Part shown: piece by piece, positions 1-7,541 of the stretch
Layout: every line of letters starts with the position of its first letter
Position numbering within the stretch: position 1 is the stretch's first letter
Source of the DNA: Paenibacillus sp. FSL R5-0345
GTDB lineage: Bacteria; Bacillota; Bacilli; Paenibacillales; Paenibacillaceae
Direction: 5' to 3'
DNA: 64,000 nucleotides
Assembly (NCBI RefSeq): GCF_000758585.1
Contig: NZ_CP009281.1
Span: forward strand, 6,324,001-6,388,000
The notes under the pieces: model-generated
Database searches by the model: none
Seen by the model: the letters and a program-made list of their open reading frames with translations, nothing else
Told to the model about the DNA's origin: nothing
Made by a program: the position numbers and the translations under genes

Positions 1-455
1 ACGACCATATTTCCACTTGGTTGATAAATGTCCATTCCCGCTCCAATCGCAGCGGCCTTTGGCTCTTCTTCCATAAACACTTCCTTAGCCCCGCTACGTT
101 CTGCCGCTTCCCTTATGGACTTCTGTTCCACAGATGTAATATTTGTAGGGGCGCATATCAGAATGCGAGGCCGTGAGTACCAGGTACGACCGCCAACACG
201 GTCAATAAAATACTTCAGCATCATTTCCGTGATTTCAAAATCCGCAATGACACCATCCCGTAAAGGACGGATAGTTGTTATATTTCCAGGTGTACGTCCA
301 ACCATGCGACGTGCCTGTTCTCCCACCGCAAGGACTCTCTTCGTATCACTTTCAAGTGTGACCACGGAAGGTTCATCCAGAACGACTCCCCTTCCCTTAA
401 CATGTATGAGCACATTGGCCGTGCCGAGGTCGATTCCGATATCCTTGCTAAACAT
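1..455 (-). CDS. mbl: Mbl/MreB-type actin-like cell-shape protein (3' end outside window)
   Basis: About 151 N-terminal residues of an MreB-family bacterial actin are visible; the rest lies beyond the left edge. The start MFSKDIGIDLGTANVLIH carries the phosphate-1 ATP-binding loop (DLGTAN), and an EEPKAAAIGAG segment near residue 137 matches the family. These proteins form membrane-associated filaments that direct the elongation machinery of the lateral cell wall. The ATG at 455 is preceded by a weak G-rich Shine-Dalgarno. It lies directly downstream of spoIIID on the same strand, the arrangement of mbl (not mreB or mreBH) in Bacillus subtilis, so Mbl is chosen from context. The family is certain; the paralogue assignment is inference. 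Confidence 0.9.
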   Translation of the reverse strand, partial: MFSKDIGIDLGTANVLIHVKGRGVVLDEPSVVTLESDTKRVLAVGEQARRMVGRTPGNITTIRPLRDGVIADFEITEMMLKYFIDRVGGRTWYSRPRILICAPTNITSVEQKSIREAAERSGAKEVFMEEEPKAAAIGAGMDIYQPSGNMV

Positions 456-584
456 AATGAAAGAGCCCCCAAAGTGTTATTTTAATTGAAAAAACAGCAG
501 TTAGTACTAAATTTAAAAATAACATACTTTAGGGGAAGTACACAATGTTTTAAAGCTGAATATTTCCTTAAATTTCCGAAAATC

Positions 585-872
585 TCATGGCTTTGATGCT
601 ACAGCAACCTCACGTTTTTTCCCCGTCGTTTTTTTATATTTAATTTTTGTGGCTTCTCCCCCCCGAAGATGTCGGATGGATTTGTGATATTCAAGAATGT
701 GCTTCACCTGATCAGCCAGATCAGGGTTGATCTCTGGCAGACGCTCAGTCAAGTCTTTGTGCACCGTGCTCTTTGAAACGCCAAATTCCTTGGCTATGGT
801 CCGGACCGTATGCCTGGTTTCCACGATGCAGCGTCCGATTTTGATCGTACGTTCCTTGATGTAATCGTGCAC
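585..872 (-). CDS. spoIIID: Sporulation transcriptional regulator SpoIIID
   Basis: This 95-residue protein is nearly collinear with Bacillus SpoIIID: HDYIKERTIKIG at the N-terminus, helix-turn-helix AKEFGVSKSTVHKDLTERLP around residues 27-46, and the basic HKSIRHLRGGEATKIKYKK tail. SpoIIID binds DNA in the mother cell and activates or represses many sigma-E-dependent genes. The start is taken as GTG at 872 because GGGAGG sits 7 bases upstream; a TTG at 887 also opens the frame but lies upstream of that ribosome binding site. It sits between spoIIQ and mbl, as in B. subtilis. Only the last ~15 residues diverge from what I recall of the family. Confidence 0.96.
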   Translation of the reverse strand: MHDYIKERTIKIGRCIVETRHTVRTIAKEFGVSKSTVHKDLTERLPEINPDLADQVKHILEYHKSIRHLRGGEATKIKYKKTTGKKREVAVASKP

Positions 873-905
873 GCTCCCGCCTCCCAACTGTGGATAGTTT
901 GGTAC

Positions 906-933
906 ATTATATGAGGGGCGGGCTTATATATTC
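906..933 (-). promoter_or_regulatory. Candidate sigma-E promoter of spoIIID
   Basis: Read on the minus strand, GAATATA (933-927) and CATATAAT (913-906) are separated by 13 bases and lie about 35 bases before the spoIIID start. This resembles the sigma-E pattern (ATA-core -35, 13-15 spacer, CATAnnnT -10), and spoIIID is sigma-E dependent in B. subtilis. The match was made by eye. Confidence 0.4.
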
Positions 934-1041
934 GCGCTTTCAAGACATGACAAGCCTGGGAGGGCTCATTTTATTTAATGGACAACCTAAGAAGCCTTGT
1001 TATTCGCAAGCCGGAACGTTATTAGTCCTTTAGAACATGCA

Positions 1042-1100
1042 GCCGTTTCTCGCAGAAAATAAGGCTCTTTATAAGCATGCAGCTTAAGAAGAGCCTTGTT
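1042..1100. repeat. Palindromic intergenic repeat, copy between spoIIID and spoIIQ
   Basis: CCGTTTCTCGCAGAAAATAAG (1043-1063) is followed by a hairpin whose arms are AAGGCTCTT (1061-1069) and AAGAGCCTT (1089-1097), with a small inner palindrome. The same module, a GTTTCTCG box followed by an A/T-rich AATAAG...CTTATT stem, recurs twice between atpG and atpD; only the GAAACG/CGTTTC part is seen upstream of glyA. The rest of the 888-1142 gap shows no gene. Confidence 0.55.
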
Positions 1101-1103
1101 CAC

Positions 1104-1130
1104 AAAAAAATAGGGGGCTTTCGCCCCCCG
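1104..1130 (-). terminator. Rho-independent terminator of spoIIQ
   Basis: On the minus strand GGGGGGC-GAAA-GCCCCC is followed by TATTTTTTT, 13 bases after the spoIIQ stop. It is a canonical intrinsic terminator with a GNRA tetraloop. Confidence 0.93.
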
Positions 1131-1142
1131 CTATAGCTATTC

Positions 1143-1877
1143 TTATCGCCCTGGCAATAACTCAGATGGATTAACTACGTTACCATCCTTATACACTTCA
1201 AAGTGTACATGATTACCGAGGTTCTTCTCGAGTTCACTGCGACCTGCTGTTGCAAGAGTATCCCCTTGTTTCACAACATCGCCTTTTTTAACTTTCGTGT
1301 CGCCAAGACTTTGGTACACGGTCTTCATGTTACCTTGATGAGTAATCTCAATTACCTTACCTAGTACCGCAACATCTTCCACTCTAGTTACTTCACCGCT
1401 AAGCGCTGCTTTAACGTCGAATGTGTTGTTGTCTTCACGGGCAAGATCAATACCGACATTAGGAATAAATTTGTCGTTATACTGCACCATGGCGGCAACG
1501 TGATTGTCCTCTGTACCATTCTCATCATAGTACGGCTTGACCACTTCTACTTCCCCTGGATTGGCTACTGGCCAAGCCAAGCTTTCCGCTGAAGCAAGAA
1601 CTTCAAGGGCATCTGGATTACTGTTAGCAGTACCAGCTTCGTTAGTCGAAGCTCCTACTTGCTGTGTTGTGGCGGCGGTGTCCAGCGGCTTTTGGCCGGC
1701 ATCCTGATAGACCCACACCAAGGTTAGTATAATTGCCGCTGCCGCCGTGTAGACTGCTGGGAACACCCAACGTTTAGATAACATCTTGCTCCATGAAGAA
1801 GGTTTAGCACCTGAATCTCCCTGCGATTTTTTGAGAGATTCATCATGGTTTGTTTTGTTTTTGTCTTGTTCATTCAT
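1143..1877 (-). CDS. spoIIQ: SpoIIQ, forespore channel protein with degenerate M23 (LytM) domain
   Basis: The protein has 244 residues: a polar N-terminus, one membrane segment at about 38-57, a linker, and a LytM-type M23 domain from ~115 to the end. In B. subtilis SpoIIQ is made in the forespore under sigma-F and pairs with mother-cell SpoIIIAH to form the engulfment channel. The C-terminal zinc motif HVH (223-225) is present, but the first ligand position, normally H in HxGxD, reads N140-V-G-I-D144. As in Bacillus SpoIIQ, the domain is therefore probably not a working peptidase. The ATG at 1877 has an AGGTG site upstream and a good sigma-F promoter match. Location between spoIID and spoIIID supports the assignment over a generic M23 peptidase. 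Confidence 0.93.
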   Translation of the reverse strand: MNEQDKNKTNHDESLKKSQGDSGAKPSSWSKMLSKRWVFPAVYTAAAAIILTLVWVYQDAGQKPLDTAATTQQVGASTNEAGTANSNPDALEVLASAESLAWPVANPGEVEVVKPYYDENGTEDNHVAAMVQYNDKFIPNVGIDLAREDNNTFDVKAALSGEVTRVEDVAVLGKVIEITHQGNMKTVYQSLGDTKVKKGDVVKQGDTLATAGRSELEKNLGNHVHFEVYKDGNVVNPSELLPGR

Positions 1878-1897
1878 ATGGTTATCACCTCAGTAAC

Positions 1898-1926
1898 CAG
1901 TGTTACCGGGCTTCTATCTTTTATAC
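1898..1926 (-). promoter_or_regulatory. Candidate sigma-F promoter of spoIIQ
   Basis: Minus strand GTATA (1926-1922), a 14-base spacer, then GGTAACACT (1907-1899) fits the forespore pattern GYATA / GGnnAnAMT. The -10 lies about 20 bases before the start codon. spoIIQ belongs to the sigma-F regulon in B. subtilis, so sequence and known regulation agree. Confidence 0.6.
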
Positions 1927-1938
1927 GTATCTTTCAAG

Positions 1939-3090
1939 TTATTTTTTCAGAAGAGTTGAGATTTGCGTAAAAGAGATACCACTGTAATAGTGTTTGAGAA
2001 TTTGAGTAGCCGTTCCGCCTTCCTTGGCCATTCCATTTGCTCCCCACTGACTCATTCCCACACCATGCCCATTTCCGAAGGTAGTTATAAAGATTTTGTT
2101 CCCTTTTCGACCCCAACTGAATTGGCTGGAACGTAACCCTAGCTTCTCTCTTACTTCTCTTCCAGTAAAAATAGTACCGCCGATAGAGATTTCTTTAACC
2201 CGATGTCCAGTGGTAAGAGACAACACTTCTACCGGCAATTCAGAAGAAGTAGATATCTTCTTAGTTGGGACTGAATGGGTCATTTCTTTGGAAGCAGGGA
2301 TTACGCTGTCGTTTAACCCAAGTCTAGTAAGTATTTCCGAAATGGTGAAGGTCGTTGTCACCGCATAGTTTGGCGTAATCTCTTTCTCCCAAGGACTCGT
2401 CACACTGCGCAGATAGGGAATTGCCGCATTCCAGTATTCTTCCGAGTTCTCCGTATATCCTCCACTGGAGGCGAAAAAGGAGGCCGTAATCGGCTGCCCT
2501 TTATAGGTCATAATGACACCGCGCGTCTCAAGGACCGCGCGCTGAAGCTTAGCGAGATCGGCGCTTCTTCCGCCGAGCTTCCACTCCCGTTCCAGCGTGT
2601 CCTTAGATACGTAAGCCTGATGGCTTACCGTATCGGTTACATCCGCCCCCGGAACGGGGACGCCGCTCCTGTCGCCAGCCAGCAGGCGGCGAAGGATAAA
2701 GGTGCGGGCCGCTACGGCCTGCGCTTTGAGCGCTTCAAGCTCAAAGCTGGCCGGCATCTCGGCCGCAAGCACGCCGCTGACGTATTCCTCCAGCGGCAGT
2801 GTCTCTATTTGTCCGCTACGCGACAAATAGACGGAGACCTTCGGCTGCGCCGCTTCCTGCGCAGCCGCCTCCGGCCCTGCGGGTGCGGCCGGTGCGGCCG
2901 TAACCGCCGGCAGAGCCGGAGGCGTCGGTTGTCCCCGGTGCAGCGGGACAACCACCAGTGGAATCAGCAGCGCCGCCAGGATAGGCGCTGCGAACCAGGC
3001 GACGGGACCAAGTCGCCTGAGCCGGGGACCAAGGGGACGCGAGTGCCAGCGCGTTGACTTGTTACGTCGCAAGTAGTGGAAATCTTTCAT
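1939..3090 (-). CDS. spoIID: Stage II sporulation protein D (SpoIID), lytic transglycosylase
   Basis: The protein has 383 residues: a basic N-terminus, one membrane segment at about 30-50, an Ala/Pro-rich linker (55-83), then the SpoIID/LytB domain. The signature EEYVSGVLAAEMPASFELEA is at 101-120, with the catalytic glutamate expected at E111. The C-terminus has the conserved GHGVGMSQWGANGMA stretch. SpoIID cleaves peptidoglycan strands in the septum and, with SpoIIP and SpoIIM, drives forespore engulfment. A GGAAGGAG site precedes the ATG. The region 2650-3060 is much richer in GC than its surroundings because of the linker and membrane segment, which creates long spurious ORFs on the other strand. 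Confidence 0.95.
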   Translation of the reverse strand: MKDFHYLRRNKSTRWHSRPLGPRLRRLGPVAWFAAPILAALLIPLVVVPLHRGQPTPPALPAVTAAPAAPAGPEAAAQEAAQPKVSVYLSRSGQIETLPLEEYVSGVLAAEMPASFELEALKAQAVAARTFILRRLLAGDRSGVPVPGADVTDTVSHQAYVSKDTLEREWKLGGRSADLAKLQRAVLETRGVIMTYKGQPITASFFASSGGYTENSEEYWNAAIPYLRSVTSPWEKEITPNYAVTTTFTISEILTRLGLNDSVIPASKEMTHSVPTKKISTSSELPVEVLSLTTGHRVKEISIGGTIFTGREVREKLGLRSSQFSWGRKGNKIFITTFGNGHGVGMSQWGANGMAKEGGTATQILKHYYSGISFTQISTLLKK

Positions 3091-3226
3091 CTCTATGGCT
3101 CCTTCCGTGAGTCACTGTTGATTCTTATAGATATGAATTTTCAGCAACTACTAGAACAACATTTGAGAGAAAGAGAGTAGCATTCTCGTATCTACCACTA
3201 TGCCCCGTGTTTGAGAAATACAAACG

Positions 3227-3253
3227 AAAAAAATCCCCATTAGATGAGGATTT
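3227..3253 (-). terminator. Second intrinsic terminator downstream of murA
   Basis: Minus strand ATCCTCAT-CTA-ATGGGGAT followed by TTTTTT, between murA and spoIID. With the hairpin at 3273-3308 it forms a tandem pair that isolates spoIID from murA read-through. Confidence 0.75.
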
Positions 3254-3272
3254 AGAGATACATTCTTAACAA

Positions 3273-3308
3273 TAAAAAAGACCAGGCCGCATCACTGCAG
3301 CCTGATCT
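3273..3308 (-). terminator. Intrinsic terminator of murA
   Basis: Minus strand GATCAGGCTGC...GCGGCCTGGTC followed by TTTTTT, about 17 bases past the murA stop. Confidence 0.9.
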
Positions 3309-3324
3309 CACCTAATGACTGATA

Positions 3325-4701
3325 TTATACCCAAGTTGCTTGAACCTGAAAGCGAGGTTTAACTTCTTCGCTTTTATTCGATTCACTCTTGGCAATTTCT
3401 GGTTTAAGAGTTTCATCCTTCACTGTTTGTACAGCTGTGTCTTCCATGGAAATACGCCAAATTTCCGCACCTAGTCCAGACAGCTTCTCAGCCAAATGTA
3501 CGTATCCACGGTCAATATGATGAGTTCCACTTACCTCAGTAGTACCTTCAGCAACCAGACCTGCCAAAATAAGCGCAGCTCCCGCACGTAGATCCGTAGC
3601 ACATACTTTGGCTCCGACCAATTGTGCATTACCTGTAACGATTGCTGAGCGACCTTCGATCTTAATCTCAGCATTCATGTTATGGAATTCGTCCACATGC
3701 ATGAATCGGTTCTCGAATACAGTTTCCGTAACGACACTAGTACCTTCAGAGCGCAGCAATAATGCCATCATTTGTGACTGCATATCCGTTGGAAAGCCTG
3801 GATACGGCAAAGTCTTCAAATCAACAGCTTTAAGAGGTTTGTCACTAATTACACGAACCCCGTTCTCATCAGGAATAATGGTTACGCCCATCTCTTCCAT
3901 TTTAGCAATGACAGGTCCCAAGTGATCAGCGATTGCGCCTTCCACATATACATCGCCACCTGTAATTGCTGCAGCAGCCATATAGGTGCCGGCTTCAATA
4001 CGGTCAGGAATCACATGATGCTTAACGCCATGCAGGCGTTCAACACCTTCAATACGGATAACACCAGTTCCTGCACCGCGCACGATTCCACCCATGCCGT
4101 TCAAATAGTTGGCTAGGTCTACAATTTCAGGTTCTTTGGCCGCATTCTCAATCACGGTCACACCTTCGGCTAGTGTTGCAGCCATCATTATATTTTCGGT
4201 CGCACCCACGCTAGCTACATCCAAATACACTTTAGCTCCGCGCAGGCGACCGTTACTTTTCGCTTCAATGTAGCCCTGGCCGAGACTAATCTCCGCACCA
4301 AGCGCTTCAAATCCTTTCAAATGTTGATCTATCGGTCGTGTGCCAATGGCGCAGCCGCCAGGCAAAGAAATTCTTGTCTGACCAAGCCGAGATAACAGAG
4401 GTCCCATGACTAAAAAAGACGCCCGCATTTTTCGTACCCATTCATAAGGTGCTTCACAGGAAGTGATGTTTGTAGCATCCACCTGGATAATATCGTTTTG
4501 ATATGTAACCCCTGCACCCAAAGATTCCAGCATTTTTGAGATCGTCATTACATCATCAAGCGGAGGTGCGTCCACAATGACGCTTACTCCTTCTTCTGCC
4601 AATAGAGAGGCGGCTATGATCGGTAATACGGAATTTTTTGCGCCGCTAACTTTCACGCTCCCGGTCAATCTGTTGCCACCGCGGACGATAAATTTGCTCA
4701 T
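3325..4701 (-). CDS. murA: UDP-N-acetylglucosamine 1-carboxyvinyltransferase (MurA)
   Basis: MurA transfers enolpyruvate from phosphoenolpyruvate to UDP-GlcNAc, the first committed step of peptidoglycan synthesis, in the cytosol. The protein (458 residues) opens MSKFIVRGGNRLTGSVKVSG, has the KNS substrate motif at ~22-24, and the catalytic cysteine C117 in GGCAIGTRPID; C117 is the fosfomycin target in this family. The frame stays open to 4785, but the ATG at 4701 has GGAGGG 9 bases upstream and gives the normal family start. It is ~20-40 residues longer than usual because of a charged, Lys/Glu/Ser-rich C-terminal tail of unknown role. Neighbouring spoIID matches the B. subtilis murAA locus; a ywmB counterpart is absent. 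Confidence 0.97.
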   Translation of the reverse strand: MSKFIVRGGNRLTGSVKVSGAKNSVLPIIAASLLAEEGVSVIVDAPPLDDVMTISKMLESLGAGVTYQNDIIQVDATNITSCEAPYEWVRKMRASFLVMGPLLSRLGQTRISLPGGCAIGTRPIDQHLKGFEALGAEISLGQGYIEAKSNGRLRGAKVYLDVASVGATENIMMAATLAEGVTVIENAAKEPEIVDLANYLNGMGGIVRGAGTGVIRIEGVERLHGVKHHVIPDRIEAGTYMAAAAITGGDVYVEGAIADHLGPVIAKMEEMGVTIIPDENGVRVISDKPLKAVDLKTLPYPGFPTDMQSQMMALLLRSEGTSVVTETVFENRFMHVDEFHNMNAEIKIEGRSAIVTGNAQLVGAKVCATDLRAGAALILAGLVAEGTTEVSGTHHIDRGYVHLAEKLSGLGAEIWRISMEDTAVQTVKDETLKPEIAKSESNKSEEVKPRFQVQATWV

Positions 4702-4821
4702 TTTCGGTTTCCCTCCGCGTCCATTATTTCTTAAATTATTTTTTAGATTAAAAGTAATTGCAAAAAAATTCGCATACTCCATCAATATGCCCTTTTAACC
4801 GGGCATGTTCCTTAAAGTTCA

Positions 4822-4854
4822 GTGTTGACATAATAAAACCTTATTATTCGACAC
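4822..4854. repeat. Inverted repeat upstream of murA
   Basis: GTGTTGACATAATAA and TTATTATTCGACAC form imperfect arms around a 4-base loop, in the gap between the DUF1146 gene and murA. On the minus strand no T-run follows, so it is not an obvious terminator of the upstream gene; on the plus strand TTTTT follows but no plus-strand gene ends there. It could be an operator for murA. Confidence 0.4.
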
Positions 4855-4901
4855 TTTTTGACCACTGCGACCTATGACACTTATAACCAAACTACATATT
4901 C

Positions 4902-5159
4902 CTAAAACATATAGCGGATCATCCCACTCCAGCTAAGGTAATCCAGAAAGAATCCTGCAACTAAACGACCAAGTACAATGGCCAGAAGCAAGTGCAGCAG
5001 CCTTCCCTGAGGACTCTTGGGATATCTTATGACCAAATCCAGCTTAAGGTTCTGCAATGCCCACCAAGATAATACAACACTGAGCAAAGAAACAATCATT
5101 GAGATCATGCTGCTGGTTCCAGCTGCACTAGACCATCCATTGGACAATATATCCCCCAT
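4902..5159 (-). CDS. DUF1146 (YwzB-like) small membrane protein
   Basis: An 85-residue protein with two hydrophobic segments (about 18-36 and 56-76) separated by a basic loop containing NLKLDLVIRYPKSPQGRLL. This matches the DUF1146/YwzB family, found next to the atp operon and murA in Bacilli; its function is unknown. The ATG has GGAGGG upstream. It is separated from atpC by a terminator, so it probably has its own promoter. Confidence 0.8.
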   Translation of the reverse strand: MGDILSNGWSSAAGTSSMISMIVSLLSVVLSWWALQNLKLDLVIRYPKSPQGRLLHLLLAIVLGRLVAGFFLDYLSWSGMIRYMF

Positions 5160-5315
5160 GCTAACCCTCCGTGTTCGTATTACTCGGAAATCGACTCTTA
5201 TATCATACTTGTGCAGGGCAAAAGAATCCAGTACTTTTACAAATTTTTAAACAATTCAATGCCAATATCCAAGAAAATGAAGAAATCTTAACCTTAAATA
5301 CATAGATTACTATAA

Positions 5316-5349
5316 TAAAAAAAGCAGTCAAGCTTAGAGCTTGACCGCT
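5316..5349 (-). terminator. Intrinsic terminator at the end of the atp operon
   Basis: Minus strand GCGGTCAAGCTCTAAGCTTGACTGC (arms GCGGTCAAGC and GCTTGACTGC) followed by TTTTTTT, just past the atpC stop. Confidence 0.92.
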
Positions 5350-5355
5350 AATAAC

Positions 5356-5772
5356 CTACTGTTGTCCTTTACCAGTGGACACTTTAATCCGTGTAACAGC
5401 GCGTTGCAGCGCCAACTCCGCACGGCGGTGATCGATATCATCTTGTTTGCTACGAGTCTGGAGACGGCGTTGAGCCCGTTCTCTAGCGGCTTCGGCGCGC
5501 TCAACATCAATATCTGTTGGCAGCTCGGCACTTTCGGCCAGCACTGTTACCTTGTCCTTATGCACTTCAACGAACCCGCCATGAACGGCGATGGAAATCG
5601 TAACACCGTCCGATTTGACGGATAACGGAGCAACCTGAAGTGGAGTCACAAGCGGAATGTGTCCAGGCAAAATACCCAACTCGCCTTCGACTCCCCGTAC
5701 TGTCAAGCTATTCACTTGTTTAGAATAGACGAGATGCTCCGGCGTGACAATTTCCAACAAAAAGGTATTCAC
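5356..5772 (-). CDS. atpC: ATP synthase F1 epsilon subunit
   Basis: The 138-residue epsilon subunit has the N-terminal beta-sandwich (VTPEHLVYSKQVNSLTVRG, GELGILPGHIPLVTPL) and a C-terminal two-helix domain from ~90 rich in Arg/Glu/Ala. It is part of the F1 central stalk and modulates ATPase activity. The GTG at 5772 is preferred because GGAGG lies 7 bases upstream; an ATG at 5778 is only 1 base from the same site. It is the last gene of the atp operon, with a pair of hairpin repeats ahead of it and a terminator after. Confidence 0.95.
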   Translation of the reverse strand: MNTFLLEIVTPEHLVYSKQVNSLTVRGVEGELGILPGHIPLVTPLQVAPLSVKSDGVTISIAVHGGFVEVHKDKVTVLAESAELPTDIDVERAEAARERAQRRLQTRSKQDDIDHRRAELALQRAVTRIKVSTGKGQQ

Positions 5773-5788
5773 TTCCATTCCTCCTTAA

Positions 5789-5867
5789 AGCTTTACGAAG
5801 TAAAGCTCTCATCGAAAGCATACACTTAGCTTTACAAAGTAAAGCTCGCTTCGAAAGCATTTCACTT
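5789..5867 (-). repeat. Two tandem hairpin repeats directly upstream of atpC
   Basis: Two 39-40 base units follow one another, each starting with a perfect 8-bp stem: AGCTTTAC/GTAAAGCT with a 3-base loop (5789-5807 and 5828-5846), then a spacer containing TCGAAAGCAT. On the sense (minus) strand the last hairpin ends 2 bases before the AAGGAGG of atpC. The units resemble those upstream of atpG. Confidence 0.8.
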
Positions 5868-5876
5868 AGCTCAGTG

Positions 5877-7277
5877 TTACATCGATTTCGCTTTTTCAAC
5901 CGCTTCTTCGATTGTACCTACGAAAAGGAACGCTGCTTCTGGAAGATCATCATGCTTACCATCCAGAATCTCCTTAAAGCTACGTACAGTTTCTTTGATT
6001 GGCACGTATTTACCCTTGAAGCCGGTAAACTGTTCAGCTACGTGGAAAGGCTGCGACAGGAACCGCTCAACTTTACGAGCACGGGCTACGATAACCTTAT
6101 CATCCTCACTCAATTCATCCATACCCAAGATGGCAATGATGTCCTGAAGTTCGGTATAACGTTGCAGCAATTGTTTAACACCTTGTGCCACATTATAGTG
6201 CTCTTCACCAACAATTTCCGGAGCTAGCAAACGCGAGCTGGAAGCCAGTGGATCAACCGCTGGGAAAATCCCCTTCTCGGAAATCTTACGCTCAAGATTA
6301 GTTGTTGCATCCAAGTGAGCAAACGCCGTTGCCGGAGCAGGGTCAGTGTAGTCATCCGCTGGTACGTAGATGGCTTGAATGGAAGTAACGGAGCCTTTTT
6401 TGGTAGAAGTGATACGCTCTTGCAACTGACCCATTTCAGTAGCCAGGGTTGGTTGGTAACCTACCGCGGACGGCATACGTCCGAGAAGAGCGGATACTTC
6501 GGAACCCGCTTGGGTAAAGCGGAATATATTATCGATAAAGAGCAGCGTATCGCGGCCTTCTACATCACGGAAATATTCCGCCATAGTAAGACCGGTCAAA
6601 GCTACGCGCAGACGCGCGCCTGGGGGCTCATTCATTTGTCCGAACACCATTGCTGTTTTCTTAATAACGCCGGAGTCCGTCATTTCGTGATAAAGGTCAT
6701 TACCTTCACGAGTACGTTCACCCACACCCGCGAATACGGAAATACCGCCGTGTTCTTGGGCAATGTTATTAATCAATTCTTGAATCGTTACCGTTTTACC
6801 TACACCGGCACCGCCGAACAGACCAACTTTACCGCCTTTAGCGTAAGGTGCGAGCAAGTCGATAACTTTAATACCCGTTTCCAAAATTTCGGCTTGTGTT
6901 GACAATTCATCAAATGTCGGAGCCAAACGGTGAATCGGGTTCTTTATTTCGGAAACAACTTCACCAGCGTTATCAATTGGATTTCCAAGTACGTTAAATA
7001 CCCGACCTAATGTCGCTTCCCCTACAGGAACCGAAATAGGACCACCTTGGTCAATCGCATCCAGTCCACGAACCAGACCATCTGTAGAAGACATCGCGAT
7101 ACAACGTACCAAATTGTCTCCCAAGTGATTGGAAACCTCAAGTGTTAGGTTAATCTGGCGACCATTGTCCAAGACGGTTTCAATTTTGATAGCGTTGAAT
7201 ATCTCGGGCAACTGGCCGCGTTCAAATTCAATATCGACAACCGGACCCATAATGCTTACAACGCGTCCTTTGTTCAT
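5877..7277 (-). CDS. atpD: ATP synthase F1 beta subunit
   Basis: The catalytic beta subunit (466 residues) has the Walker A loop GGAGVGKTV near residue 155, the Walker B segment DTLLFIDNIFRF, and the catalytic arginine-finger neighbourhood typical of F-type ATPases. It hydrolyses or makes ATP at the alpha/beta interface. ATG codons occur at 7283 and 7277; the second is 8 bases from GGAGGG and gives the usual MNKGRVVSIMGPVVDIEF start, so it is chosen. Unusually for an atp operon, ~260 non-coding bases separate it from atpG. Confidence 0.98.
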   Translation of the reverse strand: MNKGRVVSIMGPVVDIEFERGQLPEIFNAIKIETVLDNGRQINLTLEVSNHLGDNLVRCIAMSSTDGLVRGLDAIDQGGPISVPVGEATLGRVFNVLGNPIDNAGEVVSEIKNPIHRLAPTFDELSTQAEILETGIKVIDLLAPYAKGGKVGLFGGAGVGKTVTIQELINNIAQEHGGISVFAGVGERTREGNDLYHEMTDSGVIKKTAMVFGQMNEPPGARLRVALTGLTMAEYFRDVEGRDTLLFIDNIFRFTQAGSEVSALLGRMPSAVGYQPTLATEMGQLQERITSTKKGSVTSIQAIYVPADDYTDPAPATAFAHLDATTNLERKISEKGIFPAVDPLASSSRLLAPEIVGEEHYNVAQGVKQLLQRYTELQDIIAILGMDELSEDDKVIVARARKVERFLSQPFHVAEQFTGFKGKYVPIKETVRSFKEILDGKHDDLPEAAFLFVGTIEEAVEKAKSM

Positions 7278-7310
7278 CTTCATTTCCCTCCTCGAAAGCT
7301 GTTACGTCAA

Positions 7311-7541
7311 GAAGAAACGACGTTGTCGTCATATAAAGATGACAACCGTTTCTCGTAGAAATATAAGCATTTTGTATAGTGAAAACCCATACTTTCTTAT
7401 ATTTTAAGAAGAACTGCAGTGCCGTTCTTAAGGAGCCATACTCCAGAAGCGGGCGATACTCTGTATCGCTCCATGCGGCACTGTTTCTCGTAAAATACAA
7501 GGCAAGTCAAGCACAGTGCTTAACTGTTCTTGTATTTTTAA
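7311..7541 (-). repeat. Mosaic of palindromic repeats between atpG and atpD
   Basis: The atpG-atpD gap is made almost entirely of inverted repeats: GAAACG...CGTTTC with inner GTTGTC/GACAAC (7314-7352); AAATATAAG...CTTATATTT (7359-7406); CAGTGCCG...CGGCACTG (7417-7482) enclosing GGAG/CTCC and GCGATAC-TCT-GTATCGC; and AAAATACAAG...CTTGTATTTT (7491-7539) enclosing AAGCACAGTGCTT. Two GTTTCTCGTA boxes (7348, 7483) match the copy near spoIIQ. No coding sequence is apparent. It could act at RNA level on the atpD/atpG ratio, or be an accumulation of mobile palindromes. Confidence 0.7.

Noticed and set aside
2620..3057. 145-codon plus-strand ORF
   Set aside because: It is antisense to the GC-rich linker of spoIID, is rich in Arg and lacks any recognisable domain; spoIID on the other strand is certain.
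3325..4785. Longer MurA start at 4785
   Set aside because: The extra 28 residues are not family-like, and GGAGGG sits correctly before the ATG at 4701.
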